DNA of 64,000 nucleotides from Saliniramus fredricksonii. GTDB taxonomy: Bacteria; Pseudomonadota; Alphaproteobacteria; Rhizobiales; Beijerinckiaceae. The stretch spans positions 744,001 through 808,000 of the forward strand of contig NZ_FMBM01000001.1 in assembly GCF_900094735.1 (NCBI RefSeq), in the 5' to 3' direction. The notes below the pieces were generated by a model. That model was not told where the DNA came from. It did not search any database and saw nothing but the letters and a program-made list of their open reading frames with translations. The translations under genes were made by a program, and so were the position numbers. This document shows positions 26,223-36,329 of the stretch, piece after piece (position 1 is the first letter of the stretch; each line of letters opens with the position of its first letter).

Positions 26223-27920
26223 TCAATGCGTGATGCGCTCCCGGCGCGAGCGGATGTCTCTGGCGATCTGGTCGAAGGCGCGGCCGACACTGCTGACATC
26301 GGCATCGAAGAAATGCTCCGGCGTCGTTGCGCAATCATCCAGCATCTGACGCGCCTGGATACCCTCCTCGAAACGCTGCAGGTCGAAGCCGATGGTGAAG
26401 ATCTCGATTCCTTCGTTCTTCATCCCGGTGCAGAGCTGCAACATTCTGGCGTCGAGAAAATCCTGATCGTTGCTTTGGTCGACACCGTCATTCTCGCTGA
26501 TGAAACCCAGGGCGCCGTAGTCGCTGTCTCCGGTCGGTGCATTGAGCGAAAAGAACTGGTTGATGCCGTCGGTCATGAAGATGGCGATCTTCTCGACATT
26601 CTGCGGATCGTAGTCCCGCGGCGCCGGCGCATCCCCCCACATGCCGGCCCAGCGCGGCGAGAGCGTGCGCCATGCCCAGGCCAGACCCGTCGGCGTCATG
26701 GTGCCGCTGCGCCCCCAGGGCATCAGGGAATCGATCGCATCGCCGAGCAGGCGCCGGTCATTGGTCCAGTCGGTGATCACGTTTTGCGGGCAGCCGAGAT
26801 TGGGGCCGCGCCCCATATTGCTTGATGCGGTGGTCGTCACGCTCTCGTCGATCGCGACCGGCAGATAACTGTTGTGCATGGCCTCGGCATCAGGATTGCC
26901 AACACCCTGCCAGGATGGCCAGTAATAGGGCGTGAACGGCGCGATTGCCGGCGGCGCATCCGTCAACGCGTGAGGGTCACGCCCCCTTTCCTCGACGCAT
27001 CCCATCCAGCCATCGGCGACATGGCAGGTGCCGTTGATCCGAACACCGGGACAGGGGCCGGGGCGCGCCCATTCGCTGCGATTGCCCAGATAACACACGC
27101 CCAGAGCGGCATCCCAGGTCACGCCGGTACCCTGGCAATCCGCAGCGGCAACTTCGCTCGCGCTCCAGATATAGCGGTTGGCGTAGCGGGAGGTGCCGGG
27201 CGGGTGGTTGTGCGGTGCCTCGTCGAGCGGGGCCAGCCAGTCGCCGCGATCGCGCCCGATATTCACTGCCGTCACGTAGGGCACCACGTTCAGAAGCACC
27301 CGTTGGCCGGATGCTTCACCTTCGGGCAGGATGGTGTCGATGAGGCCGTGCGCCGCATCCTGCAGCGCCTCCAGCCTGCTGCGGAAACGCATCGATCCCG
27401 TCACGTCGAGCACCAGCGAGATTTCGAAGGAACGCAGCTCACCGCGCGTGCGGGCCTCGGCACGCAGCGGCAGCTCCGCGAAGCCGAAGAAGCGCATGAA
27501 GGTTGTGGGCACGCCGCCGTTGACGGAAACCGCAACCAGTGTCTGCGTTTCCTCGACCGGATTTTCACGCATGACCTGGAGATCGCGGATCACGGGCGCG
27601 TGCGAGACCTCTTGCAGGCGCACGAGCAGCGCTTCCTCCGCAGCATCGAGCGCGGCGCGGTCCCGCGATCGCCCGACAGCCTGCATCGCCGTTGCATCCA
27701 CCATGGCCTGAACCGTACTGCGCGCATCCGCCCAGCGCGAATAATCCAGAGCCGCACCGATCGCGCCAATGATCGGGATCAGGGCAAGGGCGAAGATGAG
27801 GGCGATATTGGCCCGCATGTCGGCACGAAACCCGAGGGCGACATGCGCCATGCACCGCGCCGCAGCGGTGATGGACCGCAAGGCGCCCTGGATGATCGCG
27901 ACAGAATTCAAGATCTTCAT
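26223..27920 (-). CDS. TadE/TadG-like protein with von Willebrand A domain
   Basis: A 565-residue protein. An N-terminal segment with the Tad pilus-assembly look (RANIALIFALALIPIIGAIG, a single membrane helix near residues 36–60) is followed by an extracytoplasmic region. A von Willebrand factor A domain opens with a metal-site motif DVTGSM near residue 175 and has MTDGINQ further on. Between them lies a Cys-containing insert of about 150 residues. Such proteins are found in Flp/Tad pilus loci, but no other tad gene is nearby, so it is an orphan. Two adjacent ATGs exist; the second (27920) is better spaced from AGGGG. Confidence 0.82.
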   Translation of the reverse strand: MKILNSVAIIQGALRSITAAARCMAHVALGFRADMRANIALIFALALIPIIGAIGAALDYSRWADARSTVQAMVDATAMQAVGRSRDRAALDAAEEALLVRLQEVSHAPVIRDLQVMRENPVEETQTLVAVSVNGGVPTTFMRFFGFAELPLRAEARTRGELRSFEISLVLDVTGSMRFRSRLEALQDAAHGLIDTILPEGEASGQRVLLNVVPYVTAVNIGRDRGDWLAPLDEAPHNHPPGTSRYANRYIWSASEVAAADCQGTGVTWDAALGVCYLGNRSEWARPGPCPGVRINGTCHVADGWMGCVEERGRDPHALTDAPPAIAPFTPYYWPSWQGVGNPDAEAMHNSYLPVAIDESVTTTASSNMGRGPNLGCPQNVITDWTNDRRLLGDAIDSLMPWGRSGTMTPTGLAWAWRTLSPRWAGMWGDAPAPRDYDPQNVEKIAIFMTDGINQFFSLNAPTGDSDYGALGFISENDGVDQSNDQDFLDARMLQLCTGMKNEGIEIFTIGFDLQRFEEGIQARQMLDDCATTPEHFFDADVSSVGRAFDQIARDIRSRRERITH

Positions 27921-28090
27921 CATTGCCCCTGAAACCGCTTCCTGATTGCTTGTAATTTAAAGTTGCTAATCAATTCTCAATACGTTGTTACACCCCCAAA
28001 GCCAATCGATCAGGGCAGCGAAGCCCGGCAGATCCGCCCGCCTGCAAACAGGCGATGCAGCCGGAGTGCAGATGGTCTAGATCTCTGCGC

Positions 28091-30682
28091 ATGTCTGATT
28101 CCGCAGAACCCGCAGCCCCCGCCTTCCGCGAGGCTCTTCCCATCGACGCCGTGCGCGATCGCATTACCGCGACGCTCGACGATCATGCATCAGCGGTGCT
28201 GGTGGCGCCTCCCGGTGCGGGCAAGACCACGCGGGTGCCGCTGGCGCTCCTGCGCGATGCGCGTTTTCTCGCTGGTGACAGCGCTGCGGGGCGACAGATC
28301 ATCCTGCTCGAACCCCGCCGGCTCGCCGCACGGGCGGCAGCGCAGCGTATGGCCGAGAATCTCGGCGAACGCGTCGGCGAGACCGTCGGTCTGCGCATGC
28401 GCTTCGAGACCCGCTCCGGGCCGAAGACGCGGATCACCGTGGTGACGGAGGGCGTCTTCGCGCGCATGCTGCTCGATGATCCCCTGCTCGACGATGTCGG
28501 GCTGGTGATCTTCGACGAGTTCCACGAGCGTTCCCTCGATGCGGATTTCGGCCTCGCGCTCGCCCGGGACGTGCAGACGGGTCTGCGCCCGGATCTGCGT
28601 ATCCTGGTCATGTCGGCGACCCTCGACGGTGCCCGTATCGCGGCGCTGCTCGGACCCGAGGCGGAAAACGGGGAGGCGCAGCCGGCACCGGTAATCGAAT
28701 CGCAAGGGCGCAGCCATCCGGTGGAGACGCGCTATGGCGGGCGTGATCCGCGCCGCCCGCTCGCCGCCGACATGGTCGATTGCATCCTGCGGGCGCTGGC
28801 GGCGGAAACCGGCTCGGTTCTCGCCTTCCTGCCCGGTGCTGCCGATATCCGCCGGGTGGAGGGGCTGCTGACGGAGCGCCTGCGCGATTCAAACCTGATC
28901 ATCGCGCCGCTCTTCGGTGCGCTGGAGCGCTCCGAGCAGGACCGCGCCATCGCCCCGGCGCCGCAGGGCAAGCGCAAGGTGGTGCTGGCGACGAGCATCG
29001 CGGAAACCGCGCTCACCATCGAGGGTATCCGCGTGGTCATCGATTCGGGCTATACCCGGGTGCCGCGTTTCGAACCGGGTTCCGGCCTGACGCGGCTGGA
29101 GACCGTGCGGATTTCGCGCGCCGGCGCCGATCAGCGGCGCGGGCGCGCGGGACGCACGCAGCCGGGCATCTGCTACCGGCTCTGGGAAGAAGCGGCAAAC
29201 GGGGCGCTCGCGCCGTACCAGCGCCCTGAAATCCTCGATGCCGATCTCACCGGGCTGGTGCTCGATTGTGCCGCCTGGGGCGAGACCGATCCCGCCCGGC
29301 TGCCCTTCCTCGATACGCCTCCGGCACCCGCCCTCGTGGAAGCGCGCAAGCTGCTGACCGATCTCGGTGCGATCGAAGCGGATGGGCGCCTGACGGATAC
29401 GGGCCGCGCATTGCGCACCCTGCCGCTGCCCCCGCGGCTTGCCCGGATGATCGTCGCTGCGGCGGCGGAATCGCCGCAAGCCGCACGCCTCGCCGCCGAT
29501 TGTGCTGCCGTCCTGGTCGAGCGCGGACTCGGGGGTGACGATGCCGATCTCGCACAACGGGTCATGCGCCTGCGCCGTGAAGGCGGGGGTCGGGCGCAAC
29601 AGGCGCGCGCCATGGCGCGACGCTGGGCGCAGGTCATCTCGCCCGATGCGGATCGCCGGGAATCGCAGGCCGACACCGGGATGCCCGATGAGGCGCTTGC
29701 TGATGAAGCGATTGGCGGGCTGCTCGTCACCGCCTATCCCGAACGCATCGCGCGCGCGCGCGGCAAACCGGGGGAATTCGTCATGGCCAACGGACGCGGC
29801 GCGGTGATCGATGCCGCGCATCCGCTGGCCGGGGAAGGCTATCTCGCCATAGCCGAGATCAGTGGTACGGCGGCGCGGGCGCGCATCATCGCGGCGGCGC
29901 GCATCACGCGCGACGAGATCCGTGCGCGGGCCGGAACGCGGATCACGACGGGCGCCGAGATCAGCTACGATCCCGCCGCACGGGCCCTGCGCGCAGCGCG
30001 CAGCGAGCGGCTCGGCGCCCTCGTCCTGACCCGGACTCCCTTGCCGGTTCCCGAAACCGAGGAAGCCGCCCGCGTGCTGGCGGAGGGGATTGCACGCGAT
30101 CCCGGACCGGCGCAATGGCCCTGGACGCCCGCACTTGCGCAATTGCGCGCGCGTGTCGGCTTCCTGCGCCGGGCGGAAGGTGCCGATGCCGGCTGGCCGG
30201 ATCTCTCCGATGCCGCCTTCGCCGAAGCCGCCGCCGATCTGCTCGCCCCCTTCATCATCGGTCGCAATGCGCTCTCGCGGATCACGGCGGGAGATCTGCA
30301 CGATGCGATCGAGGCGTTGCTGCCCTGGGATCTGCGCGCACGGCTCGACCGGGAAGCCCCAACCCATTTCACCGCGCCGACGGGCACGCAGGTGCCGATC
30401 GCCTATGAGGGTGCGGAGCCGATGATTTCACTGCGGGTGCAGGAATTGTTCGGCCTGACCGCCCATCCCGCCATTGCCGGCGGGCGGCTGCCGCTCGTGC
30501 TCGAACTGCTCTCGCCGGCGCGCCGCCCGATCCAGATCACCCGGGATCTGCCGGGCTTCTGGGCCGGATCCTGGGCCGAGGTGCGCGCGCAGATGCGCGG
30601 GCGCTATCCCAGACATCCCTGGCCGGAGGATCCGCGAGAGGCCGCGCCAACACGACACGTGACCAAACGGAAGAATCAATGA
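28091..30682 (+). CDS. hrpB: ATP-dependent helicase HrpB
   Basis: An 863-residue DEAH-type helicase. It has Walker A APPGAGKTTR (residues about 38–47), the DEFH box in IFDEFHERS, SAT in VMSATLDG, and motif VI QRRGRAGR. The long C-terminal HrpB domain ends with the conserved block around RPIQITRDLPGFW and RYPRHPWPEDP. Family length is normal. Its cellular role remains unclear even in model bacteria; RNA remodelling is assumed. The start at MSDSAEP is chosen from domain position; a start 36 bp upstream is possible, and neither has a clear ribosome site. Confidence 0.93.
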   Translation: MSDSAEPAAPAFREALPIDAVRDRITATLDDHASAVLVAPPGAGKTTRVPLALLRDARFLAGDSAAGRQIILLEPRRLAARAAAQRMAENLGERVGETVGLRMRFETRSGPKTRITVVTEGVFARMLLDDPLLDDVGLVIFDEFHERSLDADFGLALARDVQTGLRPDLRILVMSATLDGARIAALLGPEAENGEAQPAPVIESQGRSHPVETRYGGRDPRRPLAADMVDCILRALAAETGSVLAFLPGAADIRRVEGLLTERLRDSNLIIAPLFGALERSEQDRAIAPAPQGKRKVVLATSIAETALTIEGIRVVIDSGYTRVPRFEPGSGLTRLETVRISRAGADQRRGRAGRTQPGICYRLWEEAANGALAPYQRPEILDADLTGLVLDCAAWGETDPARLPFLDTPPAPALVEARKLLTDLGAIEADGRLTDTGRALRTLPLPPRLARMIVAAAAESPQAARLAADCAAVLVERGLGGDDADLAQRVMRLRREGGGRAQQARAMARRWAQVISPDADRRESQADTGMPDEALADEAIGGLLVTAYPERIARARGKPGEFVMANGRGAVIDAAHPLAGEGYLAIAEISGTAARARIIAAARITRDEIRARAGTRITTGAEISYDPAARALRAARSERLGALVLTRTPLPVPETEEAARVLAEGIARDPGPAQWPWTPALAQLRARVGFLRRAEGADAGWPDLSDAAFAEAAADLLAPFIIGRNALSRITAGDLHDAIEALLPWDLRARLDREAPTHFTAPTGTQVPIAYEGAEPMISLRVQELFGLTAHPAIAGGRLPLVLELLSPARRPIQITRDLPGFWAGSWAEVRAQMRGRYPRHPWPEDPREAAPTRHVTKRKNQ

Positions 30683-30784
30683 TCGTGCAGCTTTCCTGCG
30701 TCATACAAGCGCGGCTGAAACGATTTCTTGAAGATTCGCTGCCAGCCTGTCTTACAGGTTGCAAGAATGTTGGAGAACGCGCAG

Positions 30785-33700
30785 ATGCGCGAGCGTGACG
30801 AGGCGACGCGACGATCAGACCATCAAGACCGATACGATGCGCAGCATGACGCCCGGCGCCACGACGAGGCTGTACGCCTGCAGGCCCTGCGCAATTACCG
30901 CATTCTCGACAGCCCGCGCGAGCCTGCCTTCGACGATCTCGTGGAACTCGCCGTCAAGGCGACCGGCTGCCCCGTCGCGCTGATCAACTTCCTCGACGGC
31001 GACCGGGAGTTCTTCAAGGCGGAGATCGGCCTCGATGCGCGCGAGCGCCCGCTCACGCCCGATTGCATCTGCCTGCCCACGCTGCATGAACCCGACCTCC
31101 TGGTAATCCCGGATCTGTCTGCGGACCCGCGCTATGCCGGAAATCCCAAGGTCGTGGCCGCGCCGGGTTATCGCTTCTATGCCGGTATCGCGCTGCGCAA
31201 TGCAGAAGGCGTGCCCGTCGGCACATTCTGCACGCTCGATTTCGCCGCCCGCCCGCAGGGCCTCACGCCCGATCAGGCTGGAATGCTGCGCATCCTCGCG
31301 CGCATGGTGATGGACCGGGCCGAGCAGCGCCGGGCCCTGCTCGCGGCCCGCGAGCGCGAAACCCGGTTCAGGCTGATGGCGGAAGCGATGCCGCAAATGG
31401 TCTGGTGCGCCGATCCGGAGGGGCGCATCGTCTATTCCAACCAGCGCTGCCGGGCCTTCATCCATGGCGATCCGGATGATCGCCGCCGCATCGACTGGCT
31501 CGACTTCGTCCATCCCGAAGACCGCAAGCGGGCTGCGGAAGCCTGGGATGAAGCCCTCGCGCAGGGTGCGGCGCTGGAGATCGCGTATCGCTTTCGCCAC
31601 CATGGGGGCGATTATCGCTGGATGCTGGCGCGGGCCTTGCCGGTACGCGATGCGACGGGGCGGATCGAACACTGGTTCGGTACCTCGACCGATATCCACG
31701 AGACCCGCGCCGCCCAGGCCGAACTCGCCATGAGCGAGGCGCGCTATCGCGCCCTCATCGAAGCCAGCGCCCTCGTGGTCTGGCGCGCCGCAGCCGATGG
31801 GGGGATCGTCGACAGCACCGGGTGGGAGGAGATCACCGGGCAATCCCGCGAGGAATACAAGGGCGACGGCTGGCTCACCGCCCTGCATCCCGATGACCGC
31901 GAACGCTTCACCATGCGTGCGAGGGCACGCCTGCCGAATGATCGCCCACGCGCCTCCCACTACCGGCTGCGGTTTTCGGATGGCAGCTACCGCTGGGTCT
32001 GCACACGCGCCGTGCCGCTGTTCGACGATGACGGCGCATTGCGCGAATGGATCGGCACCGTCACCGATGTGCATGATGCCCGTGAGGCCGAGCGCAAGCT
32101 GACCGAACAGGGCGAGACGCTGCGGATCACGCTCGAAAACATGGATCAGGGCCTGCTGATGGTGGATCACGAGGGCCGCATCCGCGTCTATAACCAGCGC
32201 TTTCTGGAATTGCTCGATCTGCCCGAGGCGATCGTCCAGGGCGAGGCGCATTTCGACGATCTGACCCGCTATCAGGTGGCGACCGGCGAGGTCGTTCTCG
32301 ACGCGGGAAACTGGCCCGAATGGCTGCCTTATCCGCATGAGGTCCGGGGCGCACCCCCCGTCTATGAACGGCAAAGACCGAATGGCAGCGTCGTCGAGGT
32401 GCGCTCCGTCCACCTGGCCGGCGGCGGCGCGGTGCGCACCTATACCGATGTCACCGAAACACGCCGGGTCGAACGCGAAATGCTGCGCATGGCCCGCCAG
32501 GATGCGCTGACCGGGCTGCCCAACCGCTTCGCCCTGCAGGAGCGCCTCGGCCAATTGCGGGCGCCCGGAAATGGAGAGCGGATGCGTTTCGGGCTGATGC
32601 TGGTCGATATCGACAATTTCAAGGATCTCAACGACACGCTCGGTCATGCTGCCGGCGACGAGATCCTGTGCGCCATCGGTGACCGGATTCGCAGCGTGAT
32701 TCCCGAGGATGCCCTGGCCGCGCGTCTTGGCGGCGACGAATTCGCCGTGCTGCTGCCGCAGATCGAAAACATGGTCGATCTCGAACGCGTGGCGACACGG
32801 ATCGTCACGCGCATGCGCCACCCCTTCCGCATCGCGGATCGCGATTTTCCCTGTCGCGCGAGCGTCGGCATCGCCGCCTTCCCTGATCACGGCGATGATA
32901 TCGACGAACTCGTCAAGCTCGCCGATATCGCGCTCTATGCCGCCAAACATGCCGGGCGCGACCAGTATACCGTCTATACTCCAGCACTCGGCGAGGCTGC
33001 GCAGAAACGCGTCCACACCCTGCGCCACGCCCGCACGGCACTGACCCAGAACGCGATCGTGCCGTTCTATCAGCCCAAGATCGATCTCGTGGACGGTTCG
33101 GTGCCGGGTTTCGAAGCGTTGTTGCGCTGGCGCCATCCCGAAGGCGGGTTGCGCAGTCCAATGGAAATCGCCGAGGCATTCTCCGATCCCGAACTCTCCG
33201 TGGCGATCGGCGAGCGCATGCTTGATCGCCTGATCGACGACATGCGCAGCTGGGATGCCGCAGGCATCGCGACCGGGACCGTCGCGCTCAACATCGCCAA
33301 TGCCGAATTTCTCAATCCCAGATTCGCCGACAGCGTGATCGCCGTGCTCGACGCGGCCGGCATCGCGCCCCACAGGCTCGAGGTGGAAGTCACCGAGAAC
33401 GTCTTTCTCGGCCATGGCGCGCAGGCGGTGTCGCGGGCCCTGCGCCGTTTCCGGGAGGCCGGCATCCAGGTCTCGCTGGACGATTTCGGCACGGGCTACG
33501 CCTCGTTGACCCATCTCGACCAGTTTCCGCTCAACTGGATCAAGCTCGACCGCTCCTTCGTCTGCCGGGTCGGCAAGAGCACACGCGCCGAGGCGATTCT
33601 CGAAGGGACGATCAAACTGGCGCACAGCCTCGGACTCGGGGTCGTGGCCGAGGGGATCGAGACCGAGACGGAACTGGCATTCCTCGCCGCATCGGGCTGC

Positions 33701-33838
33701 CAGTTGGGCCAGGGCTATCTGTTCGCCCGCCCGATGGCGGCCAGCCGCGTGCCGCATTTCATCCGCGAGAGCAATCCGGGACCGGAACTGGTCGCACCGC
33801 TGGGCCCGCGCCGCAAGACGGCAGCCGGACCGGCGTGA
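30785..33838 (+). CDS. Cyclic-di-GMP enzyme: GAF–PAS–PAS–PAS–GGDEF–EAL
   Basis: About 1017 residues without an evident membrane segment. A GAF domain (about 25–170) has the start common to these proteins (LQALRNYRILDSPREPAFDDL). Three PAS domains follow (about 190–300, 310–430, 445–565). The GGDEF domain has an intact RLGGDEFAVLLP and the EAL domain has EALLRWRHPEGG, plus EVTENVFL and DDFGTGYASL. Both the cyclase and phosphodiesterase signatures look active, so the sensory domains probably set the balance. The ATG at 30785 has GGAG about 10 bp upstream; starts at 30767 and a TTG at 30728 are possible. Confidence 0.9.
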   Translation: MRERDEATRRSDHQDRYDAQHDARRHDEAVRLQALRNYRILDSPREPAFDDLVELAVKATGCPVALINFLDGDREFFKAEIGLDARERPLTPDCICLPTLHEPDLLVIPDLSADPRYAGNPKVVAAPGYRFYAGIALRNAEGVPVGTFCTLDFAARPQGLTPDQAGMLRILARMVMDRAEQRRALLAARERETRFRLMAEAMPQMVWCADPEGRIVYSNQRCRAFIHGDPDDRRRIDWLDFVHPEDRKRAAEAWDEALAQGAALEIAYRFRHHGGDYRWMLARALPVRDATGRIEHWFGTSTDIHETRAAQAELAMSEARYRALIEASALVVWRAAADGGIVDSTGWEEITGQSREEYKGDGWLTALHPDDRERFTMRARARLPNDRPRASHYRLRFSDGSYRWVCTRAVPLFDDDGALREWIGTVTDVHDAREAERKLTEQGETLRITLENMDQGLLMVDHEGRIRVYNQRFLELLDLPEAIVQGEAHFDDLTRYQVATGEVVLDAGNWPEWLPYPHEVRGAPPVYERQRPNGSVVEVRSVHLAGGGAVRTYTDVTETRRVEREMLRMARQDALTGLPNRFALQERLGQLRAPGNGERMRFGLMLVDIDNFKDLNDTLGHAAGDEILCAIGDRIRSVIPEDALAARLGGDEFAVLLPQIENMVDLERVATRIVTRMRHPFRIADRDFPCRASVGIAAFPDHGDDIDELVKLADIALYAAKHAGRDQYTVYTPALGEAAQKRVHTLRHARTALTQNAIVPFYQPKIDLVDGSVPGFEALLRWRHPEGGLRSPMEIAEAFSDPELSVAIGERMLDRLIDDMRSWDAAGIATGTVALNIANAEFLNPRFADSVIAVLDAAGIAPHRLEVEVTENVFLGHGAQAVSRALRRFREAGIQVSLDDFGTGYASLTHLDQFPLNWIKLDRSFVCRVGKSTRAEAILEGTIKLAHSLGLGVVAEGIETETELAFLAASGCQLGQGYLFARPMAASRVPHFIRESNPGPELVAPLGPRRKTAAGPA

Positions 33839-33859
33839 CGAACGTGCTTCCGGCGCGCA

Positions 33860-35053
33860 TTACGCGGCGAGATCCGCCACCACGGCATTGAGGATCGGCA
33901 GACCTTCCGGCGTCACGGCGAGGCGCCCATCTGCTCCCTCGCGCACCAATCCCTGCGCTATCAGACCCTCGATCCGCTCGCGTCGCAAGGCCCGGCCCGA
34001 GAGCGCGGCGAGGCGTTGCGGATCGATTCCCTCGATCAGGCGCAGACCCATCACCAGGAACTCGTCGCCCTGCTCCTCGCGGGTCAGGGCATCGAAGACC
34101 GTGACCCCATGGCCCTGTTTCTCGGTCATGCCGAGCCAGGTCTCGGGATGCTTTTGCGTCTCGCTCGCCATCCGCCCGAGCGGCGTGACCACGCGGCCAT
34201 GGGCGCCGGGTCCGATCCCGACATATTCGCCGTAGCGCCAATAGACCAGATTGTGCCGCGATTGCGCACCGGGGCGGGCATGGTTGGAGATCTCGTAGGC
34301 CGGCATGCCGTGGCGCTCGCAGATCTCCTGGGTGATGTCGAACAGGGCCCGCCCGGTCTCGTCATCGGGCACGGTGAGGCGCCCGGCGCGATGCAGCGCC
34401 TCAAAGACGGTGCCGGGCTCGATGGTGAGCTGATAGAGCGAAAGATGCTCGGCAGCATGCCCGATCGCCTCTTCGAGCTCGCGCGCCCAGCCCTGCGGCG
34501 TCTGGCCGGGGCGGGCATAGATCAGATCGAAGGAATAACGCTCGAAGGCGCTCGCGGCCATCTTCACGGCAGCCAGCGCTTCGGCACTGGTATGAAGCCG
34601 CCCCAAGGCCTTGAGAGCGGCATCATCAAGCGCCTGCACGCCGAGCGAGACCCGGTTCACCCCCGCTGCGCGATAACCGCGAAAGCGCTCGGCCTCGACG
34701 CTGGTGGGATTGGCCTCCAGCGTCACCTCGACGTCGCGGTCGACGCTCCAGGCCTCGCCGACGGCGTCGAGCAGACCGGCAACCGTGGCCGGATCCATCA
34801 GCGAAGGCGTGCCGCCGCCGAGGAAGATGCTTGTGACGTGGCGTCCGGGGGTGAGCTCGCGCATATGGGCGATTTCGCGGCGGAAGCCTTCGAGATAACG
34901 CGCCTGATCGATCGGGCGGTGCCGGACATGGCTGTTGAAATCGCAATAAGGGCACTTGGCCGCGCAGAACGGCCAATGCAGGTACACCCCGAACCCGGCA
35001 TCGCGGGTCGGGTGGTCGATTGCCGCAAGGGCGGAGGCGGAAGGCGCGATCAT
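33860..35053 (-). CDS. hemW: Heme chaperone HemW (radical SAM)
   Basis: A 397-residue radical SAM protein with the cluster motif in FCAAKCPYCDFNSH (C-x3-C-x2-C), the GGGTPSLM SAM-binding loop and LEANPTS. The HemW C-terminal domain is complete. It resembles HemN but lacks the longer N-terminus, which fits HemW, a heme-delivery chaperone rather than coproporphyrinogen dehydrogenase. The start at MIAPSAS is chosen because it matches the usual short leader before GVYLHWPFC; an ATG-type start 39 bp upstream is less likely. It is convergent with the GGDEF-EAL gene. Confidence 0.9.
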   Translation of the reverse strand: MIAPSASALAAIDHPTRDAGFGVYLHWPFCAAKCPYCDFNSHVRHRPIDQARYLEGFRREIAHMRELTPGRHVTSIFLGGGTPSLMDPATVAGLLDAVGEAWSVDRDVEVTLEANPTSVEAERFRGYRAAGVNRVSLGVQALDDAALKALGRLHTSAEALAAVKMAASAFERYSFDLIYARPGQTPQGWARELEEAIGHAAEHLSLYQLTIEPGTVFEALHRAGRLTVPDDETGRALFDITQEICERHGMPAYEISNHARPGAQSRHNLVYWRYGEYVGIGPGAHGRVVTPLGRMASETQKHPETWLGMTEKQGHGVTVFDALTREEQGDEFLVMGLRLIEGIDPQRLAALSGRALRRERIEGLIAQGLVREGADGRLAVTPEGLPILNAVVADLAA

Positions 35054-35166
35054 GCCGGTGGTTTGCTGCAACACGCGGCATTTGGCAACCACGCTTTTGC
35101 GCGCAGGCGCCTGCCTTCATGCCGATCGCGCTTGCAGGCGGGCGCCCGCGCCGTTAACCCGTTTGC

Positions 35167-35964
35167 ATGACGATACGCATCGCGAGTCTTCACCGTTATC
35201 CCGTCAAGGGCCTGTCGCCGGAATCCGTGCCGCAGGCGCGGCTCGAGACCGGCGGTTATTTTCCCGGCGACCGGATCTTCGCCATCGAGAACGGCCCGTC
35301 GGGCTTCGATCCCGCCGATCCGCGCCACAAGGCCAAGACGCATTATCTCATGCTGATGCGCAACGAAGCGCTGGCGCGCCTGCGCAGCCGCTACGACGAT
35401 GCGACCGATACGCTCGTGATCGAGGGGGAAGGTGGCGCGCGCATTGCGGCGCGCTGCGGCGATCCCGAGGATGCACGCGCCATCGCCGCCTTCGTCGCAC
35501 GGCATGTCCCGGGCGACGACCTGCGCGGCGATGCCGCCCTGCGCGCAGCCCCGGCGGGCTTTCGCTTCACCGATTCGCGCGAGGGCTTCGTCTCGCTGAT
35601 CAATCTCGCGAGCATCACCGCCATCGAAGGCATGGTCGGGGCGCCGGTCGATCCGCTGCGCTTTCGCGGCAACATCCACGTGACCGGCCTGCCCGCCTGG
35701 GGCGAGTTCGATCTCGTCGGCCAGGTGCTCGAAGCGCCGTCCGGCCTGCGGCTGGAAGTCACGAGTCCGATCGTGCGCTGTGCCGCGACCAATGTCGATC
35801 CGGGGACGGGTCTGCGCGATCTCGCCATCCCGCAGGCGCTGATGCGCCATCTCGGCCATATGGATTGCGGCATCTATGCGAAGGTGATCGCGCCGGGCAG
35901 CCTTGCCGCAGGCGCGCATCTGGCGGTGAGCGACGAGCGGGAGCAGGGCGGATTGCCGTTTTGA
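35167..35964 (+). CDS. MOSC-domain protein
   Basis: A 265-residue protein with an N-terminal beta-barrel region (IRIASLHRYPVKGLSPE) and a C-terminal MOSC domain with the conserved cysteine in IVRCAATNVDPGTG. MOSC domains bind sulfur or molybdenum-cofactor species, as in the Moco sulfurase C-terminus and YcbX/YiiM. The physiological substrate of this branch is not known. It is divergent from hemW, with about 110 bp between starts. Confidence 0.85.
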   Translation: MTIRIASLHRYPVKGLSPESVPQARLETGGYFPGDRIFAIENGPSGFDPADPRHKAKTHYLMLMRNEALARLRSRYDDATDTLVIEGEGGARIAARCGDPEDARAIAAFVARHVPGDDLRGDAALRAAPAGFRFTDSREGFVSLINLASITAIEGMVGAPVDPLRFRGNIHVTGLPAWGEFDLVGQVLEAPSGLRLEVTSPIVRCAATNVDPGTGLRDLAIPQALMRHLGHMDCGIYAKVIAPGSLAAGAHLAVSDEREQGGLPF

Positions 35965-36329
35965 ACGCAGCGCTTCGTGGGGCCATGTCCGGAAATCCGA
36001 ACGTGCTCCGGGGCGCATCGTTCGGGAATGCGGACACAGCTGCGCATCATGCGCCGACGGGATCGCGGACAAACACGCATAACTGCAAGGTTTTGCTAAG
36101 ACGCGCAGGTTAAGCCCCGTTTGGTACGGGTTTTGCCCAAGGGGTACGGGTTTTCCCCATGGGGCACGGGTTTTCCCCAAGGGTTCTTGTTTTGCCCAAG
36201 GGTTCTTGTTTTCCCCAAGGGTTCTTGTTTTACCAAGCGGCGCAGGCGGCGCCGGGCAAGACCGGGGACGCATGCACCAGCCCGGCCGATATGGTCCGGG
36301 CCCGGGTCAGAGAGATGGAGGCCAGGCTC
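35965..36329. other. Intergenic region upstream of mrpA
   Basis: About 365 bp without a gene. It contains the tandem repeat described at 36123–36237. The mrpA promoter must be here or within the repeat. I see no convincing terminator for the MOSC gene. Confidence 0.6.
36123..36237 (+). repeat. Six-copy ~20-bp tandem repeat before mrpA
   Basis: Six units of 19–20 bp follow the pattern GGGTxCxxGTTTT-x-CCCAA. The first three read GGTACGGG or GGCACGGG; the last three are nearly identical GGTTCTTG versions. Each unit pairs GGG with CCC, so tandem hairpins are possible. It ends about 90 bp before the mrpA start. Confidence 0.85.

Noticed and set aside
30815-33757. Long open frame antisense to the GGDEF-EAL gene (980 codons)
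   Set aside because: Same GC-bias effect; no recognisable domain, while the sense strand has clear GAF, PAS, GGDEF and EAL motifs.
36123-36237. Possible CRISPR array
   Set aside because: Units are contiguous with no unique spacers and no cas genes are present; it is a plain tandem repeat.
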